Shown here in pieces: positions 10,454 through 17,169 of a stretch of 49,025 bases of DNA. Source of the stretch: Chloroflexota bacterium. Its GTDB lineage: Bacteria > Chloroflexota > Anaerolineae > Aggregatilineales > Phototrophicaceae. The stretch spans positions 1-49,025 of the forward strand of contig RFHA01000160.1 in the NCBI GenBank assembly GCA_003696565.1. The letters run 5' to 3'. How positions within the stretch are numbered: position 1 is the first letter of the stretch; each line of letters opens with the position of its first letter. The notes under the pieces were generated by a model. The model did no database searches. It worked only from the letters and a program-made list of their open reading frames with translations, and was not told the origin of the DNA. The translations under genes were made by a program, and so were the position numbers.

Positions 10454-11131
10454 CTATTGATTAGCGAGTTGAACAATTTGTTCTAACTCACTAAAGGGAA
10501 TGCCTGCGCGCGCTGATGCGCCAGCTTGTAATGTTCCATCTGCATAACGGAAACGCACGGCAGGTGTTCCCTGGACATCTGCACTGCGCCCTATTTCAAG
10601 ATTGGCATTATACTGATCCGCATTACGGGTGCATTCTAACAAGTCCGTATAGTTAAGGTTTAGTTCTTCTGCCATCCGCCGCCCGGCATCGTTTCCGTTA
10701 ACGCCTCGACTAGCGTGATAAAACAGTTCTTCATGGGCTAGCCAATAGGTTTCTGCGCCACCTTGCTCCGCGGCACATTCTAATAATTGGGCATAATATA
10801 CGCTATCTGCACCTAAAATTGGGTAAACCCGGAATTCAAACTTTGCCAAGCCGGGAATCACCAGTTTTTTGATGACTTCATCAACGGTGCTTTTGTAATC
10901 TTGGCAGTGGGGGCAGTTGAAATCAGCAAATTCGACAATCGTGATCGGCGCATTTGGGTTGCCTAACACATAGGTGCCATCTTCTAACTGTGTTGAAGGA
11001 ATTTTGCTGTAATCAATGCCACTGCGGGCTGTTGCTCCACTTTGATTTCCGATGAAAACGGCGAAAGCGAACACAAGAACGGCAATGAATGCTACACCGC
11101 CAACTAAATAAAATTGCTGTTGTTGTTTCAT
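10454..11131 (-). CDS. DsbA-like thiol oxidoreductase, membrane-anchored
   Basis: A paralogue of the downstream gene, with an uncleaved-looking N-terminal membrane segment (about residues 8-27) instead of a lipobox. The domain has N-A-P-I-T-I-V-E-F-A-D-F, the active site C-P-H-C and the cis-Pro loop V-Q-G-T-P-A-V-R-F. An upstream GTG at 11143 is in frame but overlaps the AGGAG (11143-11147) that serves the ATG at 11131, so I chose the ATG; the protein is then 225 residues. The domain should sit outside the membrane and act on exported cysteines. The electron partner is not identified; CcdA and a tandem thioredoxin lie about 14 kb away. Confidence 0.88.
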   Translation of the reverse strand: MKQQQQFYLVGGVAFIAVLVFAFAVFIGNQSGATARSGIDYSKIPSTQLEDGTYVLGNPNAPITIVEFADFNCPHCQDYKSTVDEVIKKLVIPGLAKFEFRVYPILGADSVYYAQLLECAAEQGGAETYWLAHEELFYHASRGVNGNDAGRRMAEELNLNYTDLLECTRNADQYNANLEIGRSADVQGTPAVRFRYADGTLQAGASARAGIPFSELEQIVQLANQ

Positions 11132-11225
11132 CTGAAACGTCACTCCTGTTTAATTTTTATCAATATTCCCAACAAACAAGACCTCATTATATCGTAGTTA
11201 TAAATGAGACGAGCGTCCGTTTTTG

Positions 11226-11840
11226 TCAGGATTTGTTATTGAATTTTAAAAATGGGATCAACCAAGGTACATTACGACGATAAGCTTGATATGCCTCTCC
11301 ATAATATTGTAACATACGACGCTCTTCATAGAGTGACCCAACTAAAAAGTACAATGTTACGCCTAATGCCCAACCCAAATATGCTTCTGTCATGGTGGTA
11401 ACGGGCCAGATCAACATCAAGCTGAATAAATATAGTGGATGACGCACAAGTTTGTAAACGCCAGTTGTTGTTAATTTTTCGTCTGGTAGCGGTAGCGGAT
11501 CACCGTTGAAATATGCCCATGCCTGACGCAATCCTAAAAAACGTAATCCATCAATTTGCAGTAACGCCATAACAAAACCAATGATACCAATTCCTTGAAT
11601 GACCCATAAAATAGGCTCGTAATCTAACGGGATTGTCCAGATCACCCGTTCTGGATTAAGTGTCATCATGTATAAGATGGGTAAGATAGTGGTGAAGGCA
11701 ATCATATTAAACACCACACGGTATAATCCGTGATAAGCGCGTTCACCGAATTTTACTTGGAAACGTTGCTTGACTTTATCACTAGCTAAAACGCTGTGGA
11801 GCAGACCATAACATACCATGCTGACAAAAACGGGTATCAT
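11226..11840 (-). CDS. NnrU/isoprenylcysteine methyltransferase-like membrane protein
   Basis: A 204-residue integral membrane protein with about five hydrophobic segments. The C-terminal half contains V-R-H-P-L-Y and then E-E-R-x-x-x-x-x-Y-G-x-x-Y-x-x-Y, the paired motifs of the NnrU and isoprenylcysteine/phospholipid methyltransferase superfamily, where they form the S-adenosylmethionine site. The substrate cannot be told from sequence. It lies 94 bases upstream of the DsbA-like pair on the same strand and diverges from the pyrimidine phosphorylase gene. Confidence 0.78.
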   Translation of the reverse strand: MIPVFVSMVCYGLLHSVLASDKVKQRFQVKFGERAYHGLYRVVFNMIAFTTILPILYMMTLNPERVIWTIPLDYEPILWVIQGIGIIGFVMALLQIDGLRFLGLRQAWAYFNGDPLPLPDEKLTTTGVYKLVRHPLYLFSLMLIWPVTTMTEAYLGWALGVTLYFLVGSLYEERRMLQYYGEAYQAYRRNVPWLIPFLKFNNKS

Positions 11841-11874
11841 GTTATTTACCTTTTAATTAAGCAATAAGCTTTTA

Positions 11875-11917
11875 GCTGTTAGAATTCATCAAAAATCGAT
11901 AGTTTGAAACTAACAGC
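11875..11917. promoter_or_regulatory. Inverted repeat ahead of the nucleoside phosphorylase gene
   Basis: Arms gctgttag (11875-11882) and ctaacagc (11910-11917) are exact inverse complements, in the 110-base gap between divergent genes. It could be a repressor-binding pair or a 5' leader hairpin for the plus-strand gene. Evidence is symmetry and position only. Confidence 0.3.
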
Positions 11918-11950
11918 GAATAACTGCTGAAAAGATAGGAGTCTTTTTTT

Positions 11951-13264
11951 ATGCGTGCTATAGATATTATCGAAAAGAAGCGGGATAAAAAAGCGTTAAC
12001 TCAAGAAGAAATCGACTGGTTTATTGCACATTATACCAACGATGATATCCCAGATTACCAAGTGGCGGCGTTTCTTATGGCGGTGCTATTGAATGGTATG
12101 ACCACCGATGAGGTCACCCATTTGACAATGGCGATGGCAAAATCCGGTGATATGCTCGATCTTTCTGAAGTGTCGAATTATGTAGTAGATAAGCATTCAT
12201 CCGGCGGAGTGGGGGATAAAACATCATTGGTGGTGCTGCCATTGGTGGCGGCTAGTGGGGTACCTGTGGCTAAGATGAGTGGGCGCGGCTTAGGGCTTTC
12301 TGGCGGTACGTTGGATAAGCTTGAGGCGATAGCAGGCTTTCGCTTTGATCTTGATCATAACACGCTCATCCGCCAGGCAAAGACGATTGGCTTAGCTCTT
12401 GCCGGGCAGACTAAAAACCTTGCCCCAGCAGATGGTAAACTGTATGCTCTGCGGGATGTCACCGGCACGGTGCCAAGCATTCCGTTAATCGCTAGTAGTA
12501 TCATGAGCAAAAAATTGGCATCTGGTGCAAATGGCATTGTGCTGGATGTGAAAGTTGGCAGTGGCGCATTTATGAACGACTTATCTCAAGCGCGTGAACT
12601 GGCTGAGACGATGGTAGCAATCGGCAAGCTCGCCGGACGTGATATGATAGCCCTGCTTTCGGACATGGATCAGCCATTAGGGTTTGCAGTCGGTAATGCA
12701 TTGGAAGTGGAAGAAGCGGTTTTAACGCTTAAAGGTGGTGGACCGGATGACTTCCGCAAGCATTGTATTGAAGTTGCCGCTTATATGTTGAGCTTGGCGA
12801 AACCACAAACATCATTGGCGGAGCATCATGCAGCGGTAACACGTTTATTAGATGATGGTGGGGCGTATCAGAAATTCCGCCAAATGGTTGAAGCACAGGG
12901 TGGCGATGTGCAGATGATTGATGATCCCACATTATTACCGCAGGCAAAAATTATTGAACAGGTTCATGCAGAAGAAACGGGCTTTATTCAACGTGTGGAT
13001 GCTAAAAACATTGCAAGGGCTGCTTTTGAATTAGGTGCCGGACGTGAGAAAAAGGAGGATAGTATTGATCCGGCAGTAGGCGTAAAAATCCATGTGAAGG
13101 TGGGGCAATATGTTGAAGCGGGCGCGCCACTTGCCACGATTTACGCTAATGACGCTCAAAAAGTGCAGGTCAGCCGTGATTATATTCGGCAGGGAGTGGG
13201 CTTTAGCCAAGAATCTGTTGACCCGCTACCGTTGTTCTACGATGTTATCGGGTTGGAAAAATAG
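11951..13264 (+). CDS. Pyrimidine-nucleoside (thymidine) phosphorylase
   Basis: Cleaves pyrimidine nucleosides with phosphate, releasing the base and (deoxy)ribose-1-phosphate. The start M-R-A-I-D-I-I-E-K-K-R and the motifs D-K-H-S-S-G-G-V-G-D-K-T-S and G-R-G-L-G-x-S-G-G-T-L-D-K-L-E are diagnostic for the deoA/pdp family. The C-terminal PYNP domain has G-A-G-R-E-K-K-E-D-S-I-D-P-A-V-G. At 437 residues it matches the pdp branch (about 430). The pdp and deoA branches cannot be separated with confidence by eye. GATAGGAG lies about 10 bases before the ATG. Confidence 0.93.
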   Translation: MRAIDIIEKKRDKKALTQEEIDWFIAHYTNDDIPDYQVAAFLMAVLLNGMTTDEVTHLTMAMAKSGDMLDLSEVSNYVVDKHSSGGVGDKTSLVVLPLVAASGVPVAKMSGRGLGLSGGTLDKLEAIAGFRFDLDHNTLIRQAKTIGLALAGQTKNLAPADGKLYALRDVTGTVPSIPLIASSIMSKKLASGANGIVLDVKVGSGAFMNDLSQARELAETMVAIGKLAGRDMIALLSDMDQPLGFAVGNALEVEEAVLTLKGGGPDDFRKHCIEVAAYMLSLAKPQTSLAEHHAAVTRLLDDGGAYQKFRQMVEAQGGDVQMIDDPTLLPQAKIIEQVHAEETGFIQRVDAKNIARAAFELGAGREKKEDSIDPAVGVKIHVKVGQYVEAGAPLATIYANDAQKVQVSRDYIRQGVGFSQESVDPLPLFYDVIGLEK

Positions 13265-13274
13265 ACAGTTATTT

Positions 13275-13307
13275 GGTGCTAGGGGTTAATTAGATTCCCT
13301 TAGCACC
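13275..13307. terminator. Hairpin between convergent genes
   Basis: Arms ggtgctagggg (13275-13285) and cccttagcacc (13297-13307) pair over 10 positions with one bulge. It lies just past the phosphorylase stop and overlaps the last codons of the convergent lipoprotein gene. No U-tract follows on either strand. Confidence 0.45.
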
Positions 13308-14074
13308 CCATTGATATATTCATAGATATGCACTGGTGCGTTCTGCCAATAGCCATCAACAAACACACCCGTTGCGTTGATGGCTTGTAATACGTGTGTG
13401 CGGGGCATCGCTGGGTTATCAATCAGATCAATGAGTAGACTTGTGGCATCATAAACTGTTGTGCCCAATAAACCCGGGGCAGCCGCAAATTGATCACTCG
13501 CCTGAACTCTCGCAATAAAGTCTGTATCTGGTGGTGTACCGCTAGATACGACCTGCACGCCGTCTAAATTAGGATGGAGTTGGGCAAAACTTTGCAGCGC
13601 ATAAGCATCTCCACCGAGTGGCATGGGGTCTTCGGTGATCTCACGCCATTCACCTAGCATTGATGGGATGTTGGCACTGGTGAACATGAACACATTCGCT
13701 TGTTGTGGTGGATGATGCCAATAGCCAACGACAAGCACGGGTAAATCATCAAAAGCTGCCTGCACAGTTGGATCAGTAGCGTTATGTCCTAAAACGATCA
13801 CACCTTTTACTAGTGGGTCTCGTGTTAATGCACGGGCGCGATCAATGGCTGTTTGGACGCTGCCGCCATCATCAACAGCCAACAACGCAACATGTGTGAC
13901 ATCCATAAAGGCTAGACGTGCTGGATATAATGCACTATATCCGATTTCTCGATAACGCCCTTCAAATGGTGCAAGCAAGGCAATGCGTGCTGGCGATTCT
14001 GTTTTGACAACCGCACATCCAGTTAGAGGCAATAATATCAATATGCCGATGCATATCCAGCGGTTAACACCCAT
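13286..14074 (-). CDS. Periplasmic-binding-protein-like lipoprotein
   Basis: A 262-residue lipoprotein (hydrophobic signal ending L-P-L-T-G-C) with a type I periplasmic-binding fold. The opening I-A-L-L-A-P-F-E-G-R-Y-R-E-I-G-Y-S-A-L-Y-P-A-R-L-A matches branched-chain amino-acid/Leu-Ile-Val-binding proteins, although it is shorter than the usual 380-400 residues. The ATG at 14074 overlaps the last 11 bases of mltG and has GAGGAA about 9 bases upstream; the longer in-frame start near 14125 lies deep inside mltG and is unlikely. No permease or ATPase is nearby, so its role may be sensing or envelope assembly (as for LpoA-like proteins) rather than transport; this is speculation. Confidence 0.75.
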   Translation of the reverse strand: MGVNRWICIGILILLPLTGCAVVKTESPARIALLAPFEGRYREIGYSALYPARLAFMDVTHVALLAVDDGGSVQTAIDRARALTRDPLVKGVIVLGHNATDPTVQAAFDDLPVLVVGYWHHPPQQANVFMFTSANIPSMLGEWREITEDPMPLGGDAYALQSFAQLHPNLDGVQVVSSGTPPDTDFIARVQASDQFAAAPGLLGTTVYDATSLLIDLIDNPAMPRTHVLQAINATGVFVDGYWQNAPVHIYEYINGVLRESN

Positions 14075-15179
14075 TAGCGATATGTTCCTCATAGGTAATG
14101 GCGAAATCATGGCGATTGTCACCACGGCAATCCGCGCGGAAGAAGAAATAGGGTGTTTCCATAGGGGTAATCGCCGCTTGAATGGCGGATAGGCTTGGGC
14201 TTGCGATTGGACCAGGCGGCAAACCGTCGTGGATATAGGTGTTATAAGCAGAATTTACGCTACGGTAATCTGCCACAGAGATGCGGGGCCACCAATTACT
14301 TGGTCCCGCATTAGGATGCCCATATTGTACAGTGGGGTCTGCTTCTAGCCGCCAACCAGGGGTTTCCAGGCGATTACGGTATACACTCGCGATCACGGGA
14401 TGTTCATCTGCATAGACGGCTTCACGCTCAATGATTGATGCTAAGGTGACAATTTCATATATGGTATATCCATCAGCGGCGGCTGTGGCGCGCATATCTG
14501 CTGTGATGGCGGCATCAAACGTTTCTAAGAGCATGTCACGCAGTTCTTGTGCATTGATTTCTGGCGGTAATTGATATGTGTTTGGCAATAAAAATCCTTC
14601 TAAAGATGCACCGCTGGGGATGCCATTCCGTTGGGCAAATTCATATGGTATCTGTGCACCAGCACCGACAAACCCCATAAATTCTGCGCCAGAGAAGGTA
14701 AAATAAGGGGCGGTGGCATCAATCGTTTCCGCTATTTGCTCTATTCGCTGTCCGGGTACAATTGTAAACACGATTGTGCTAAAACTAGAGTCGCGAAGTT
14801 CTTGGGCGACTTCACGTAATGTCATGGATGGATTGAGGAAATACGTTCCGGCATCTAAATCTGCGTCAAAACCTTCTGCTTGCACATAATCAGCGAATAA
14901 CCCGGCATCGTGGATGATACCGTTGGCTTCTAGTCGTTGACCGATGGTGTTGGCATTATCTCCTGGTTGAACCGTGAAGCGGATAGGGGTTTGGTCATCA
15001 CTGACACGCTGATCTAGTTCATTTTCCCGTAATATGACGGAAATGCGCAGAACGGCACGCTTACCTGCGGCTATAATGTCATCACCAGCTAGCAAATAGA
15101 TTAATCCCCCCATGATTAGAATCAGCATCATCAGGGCGGTTAATAAAATCAGGATGGTACGCCTGGTTTGATTTGTCAT
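14064..15179 (-). CDS. mltG: Endolytic murein transglycosylase
   Basis: A membrane-anchored lytic transglycosylase of the MltG/YceG family, which cuts nascent glycan strands and sets their length. There is one N-terminal membrane segment (about residues 9-30), then a LysM-like part (F-T-V-Q-P-G-D-N-A-N-T-I-G) and the catalytic domain with A-S-I-I-E-R-E-A, whose first Glu is catalytic, followed by the family pattern V-Y-x-N-R-L and L-x-x-D-P-T-V-x-Y-G. The start overlaps the ruvX stop as ATGA, so the two are translationally coupled. The ruvX-mltG order is common in bacteria. Length 371, normal. Confidence 0.95.
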   Translation of the reverse strand: MTNQTRRTILILLTALMMLILIMGGLIYLLAGDDIIAAGKRAVLRISVILRENELDQRVSDDQTPIRFTVQPGDNANTIGQRLEANGIIHDAGLFADYVQAEGFDADLDAGTYFLNPSMTLREVAQELRDSSFSTIVFTIVPGQRIEQIAETIDATAPYFTFSGAEFMGFVGAGAQIPYEFAQRNGIPSGASLEGFLLPNTYQLPPEINAQELRDMLLETFDAAITADMRATAAADGYTIYEIVTLASIIEREAVYADEHPVIASVYRNRLETPGWRLEADPTVQYGHPNAGPSNWWPRISVADYRSVNSAYNTYIHDGLPPGPIASPSLSAIQAAITPMETPYFFFRADCRGDNRHDFAITYEEHIANGC

Positions 15180-15613
15180 AGTGCCTCCGCTAACCCGTCT
15201 CGCACGGCATCCAAGTAGCTTTGTAAAATAAGCCGCGCGGCGAGGTCATCAATAGGATCAGTTGGTTTGCGCTTTTTTTGACGGGCAAGGTCTGCTGCAT
15301 CCTGGCTGGAAAGTGTCTCATCCCAAAGCATAATGGGTAAGTGGGTTGCTTCACGCAGGTGCATGACCCACCGTCTTACTTTGTCTGCTTGAGTATACAC
15401 CCCAGGAGGCGCATCTGAATCAGACGGTATCCCAACGATGATCCCAACGACACGCTCTTGCATCGCTAATTGGTTAATTTGTTCAAAGTCTTCTTGCTTA
15501 GATTTACGATAAATAATTGTCAATTCACGAGCAATCAGACGAGTTTCATCACAGACGGCTAAGCCAATTCGCTGTAACCCATGGTCTATTCCCAATAATT
15601 TGCCGCTGCTCAT
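15176..15613 (-). CDS. ruvX: RuvX/YqgF putative Holliday junction resolvase / 16S rRNA processing nuclease
   Basis: An RNase-H-fold nuclease of 145 residues. In Escherichia coli YqgF trims the 5' end of pre-16S rRNA, and it is also annotated as a Holliday-junction resolvase. The nucleotide/metal motif G-I-D-H-G-L-Q-R-I-G-L-A at the N-terminus and the acidic motifs D-E-T-L-S-S and D-D-L-A-A-R-L-I-L-Q are all present. It starts within the last 4 bases of the upstream baseplate-J-like gene and ends overlapping the mltG start. Confidence 0.93.
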   Translation of the reverse strand: MSSGKLLGIDHGLQRIGLAVCDETRLIARELTIIYRKSKQEDFEQINQLAMQERVVGIIVGIPSDSDAPPGVYTQADKVRRWVMHLREATHLPIMLWDETLSSQDAADLARQKKRKPTDPIDDLAARLILQSYLDAVRDGLAEAL

Positions 15614-17169
15614 GGAACTTCCTCAATTTGGATGCGGTTGGGTAGAATGGGCATCTGATTAAACCATTCTTTAAACCAAGCAGGGGAGATAATAATTTCT
15701 GGTGTTGTATCCTCAGCAATATCAACACGCTCAATGAGATAAGACATTGCGTCATCATAACTCATACCAGCAATATCGCTCTGAATTTGCTCTGTGCGAA
15801 TTTGCCCGATGACCTCACCCCGCCCGGACATAGTAAACAAGATAAGCTCACCGGCGAATGAGACATCACCACGCTGGTAGGTGATTGTTTCTGGTAAAAA
15901 ACTGCGTCCACGTGGAATTTGGTTTGCCATTTGCGCAAAGACGATCTGTTGCCCTAGTTGAGTATCAACGACAACAGCCTCCACAATTGCACGCTTGGTT
16001 AAGGTGAGGGTATCGGCGATTTCACCAGGTTGTGCGCTAAAAATAGTCCATTCTGGGCGTTCTTCAACAATCTGCAACGTCTCTAAGATCACATATTGAT
16101 TTGCACCAATTTCGTTTTGTAGTGCTTCATAAGCCCTTTCTTGTAATAACTGAGACATTTGTAGCTCTAACACTTGATGATCTGCCGTGCTGACTGCCTG
16201 CACAGTCCGACTTTCTCCGTTGTGTGTTGGATTGATGTTAATGACATCTACCTGTTCCTCTAGTGGACCGATAACGGTGTTAATCATGTTGGCTTCCACG
16301 TTACCAACCTCACCGGCGGATGCTCCCATAGCTTCAATAGGGACTTCAACTTCCTGCCCAACACCACCGGGTAAGGTTGCATCAACAGTTGTGCGGAATA
16401 GAATTGGCGTTCCGGCACTAGTGCTGACGGTTGTCCCTGCTGGAATTTCCACGGTGCCTCCAGTTTGATTAATAAACAGCACCTCGCCCAACGCTTGTAC
16501 ACTGCCTAAATTTTGTTGCCCGGTTGTTGGGATCGTTGCGGTTTGTTCAACTTCTACGCGAATGCGTGATGCAGGCAAAATGGCGTTTTCCACGTCAATA
16601 TCGGTAAAGGCTGGGTCTGGATTAACGGTAATTTGGACACTTGCTTCAATAATTTGGCGTGCTGGTGTGAGGCGAATGGTGGCGGATGGCACTAGAACAT
16701 AGCTTATTGCACCAATAATGAGTGCAATAATGGCGATTATGCCCAAGCGAATCAACAAAACTTGGAATGGGGGCAGCATACGCCGCCGTGATCGTGTGCG
16801 ACTAGCGATGCCTTCAAGTGCTTCTCGGTCGATTTCTTCCCCAGGGCGGTCGAACCGAGAGGTAAAGACTTTAGAACGTCCACGCTTCCAGCGGGCGCGC
16901 TCGCTGGCTCCAATTGTCTCAAAGGTGCTGATGTTTAGCTCTTTGGCATGATGAATGACCTGTGGATCATGAGTAACAATTGCCAAGCGAATGGCGCGCC
17001 GCATCGCTTCACGTTGAATTAACACAAGATCGAGCTTGCGGGTGAGGGCTGTTCCCTCTTCGGGCCAGACCAATAACACCCGCTTGCCACGATGAAAAGC
17101 CAGCCGATCCCTAACGGAATTGGCATCTTCATTGGCTTCAATTTGAATCAGTTCACGTCCCTCAGGCAC
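15610..17169 (-). CDS. Membrane-anchored baseplate-J-like protein
   Basis: A 519-residue protein in three parts. The N-terminal about 120 residues look cytoplasmic (L-V-W-P-E-E-G-T-A-L, then I-V-T-H-D-P-Q-V-I-H-H-A-K), followed by a very basic stretch (R-T-R-S-R-R-R) and one membrane segment (about 139-165). The remainder is a large extracytoplasmic region rich in beta-strand patterns, including N-Q-T-G-G-T-V-E-I-P-A-G-T-T-V-S-T, which resembles the baseplate J/gp47 family of phage tails. No other phage gene is present. It overlaps alaS by 8 bases upstream and ruvX by 4 bases downstream, so it belongs to a coupled operon. Function unknown; a link to envelope or mltG activity is inference from position. 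Confidence 0.72.
   Translation of the reverse strand: MPEGRELIQIEANEDANSVRDRLAFHRGKRVLLVWPEEGTALTRKLDLVLIQREAMRRAIRLAIVTHDPQVIHHAKELNISTFETIGASERARWKRGRSKVFTSRFDRPGEEIDREALEGIASRTRSRRRMLPPFQVLLIRLGIIAIIALIIGAISYVLVPSATIRLTPARQIIEASVQITVNPDPAFTDIDVENAILPASRIRVEVEQTATIPTTGQQNLGSVQALGEVLFINQTGGTVEIPAGTTVSTSAGTPILFRTTVDATLPGGVGQEVEVPIEAMGASAGEVGNVEANMINTVIGPLEEQVDVININPTHNGESRTVQAVSTADHQVLELQMSQLLQERAYEALQNEIGANQYVILETLQIVEERPEWTIFSAQPGEIADTLTLTKRAIVEAVVVDTQLGQQIVFAQMANQIPRGRSFLPETITYQRGDVSFAGELILFTMSGRGEVIGQIRTEQIQSDIAGMSYDDAMSYLIERVDIAEDTTPEIIISPAWFKEWFNQMPILPNRIQIEEVP

Noticed and set aside
15610-17169. Prophage remnant
   Set aside because: Only one gene resembles a phage tail protein, and it overlaps housekeeping genes on both sides, so a remnant prophage is not supported.
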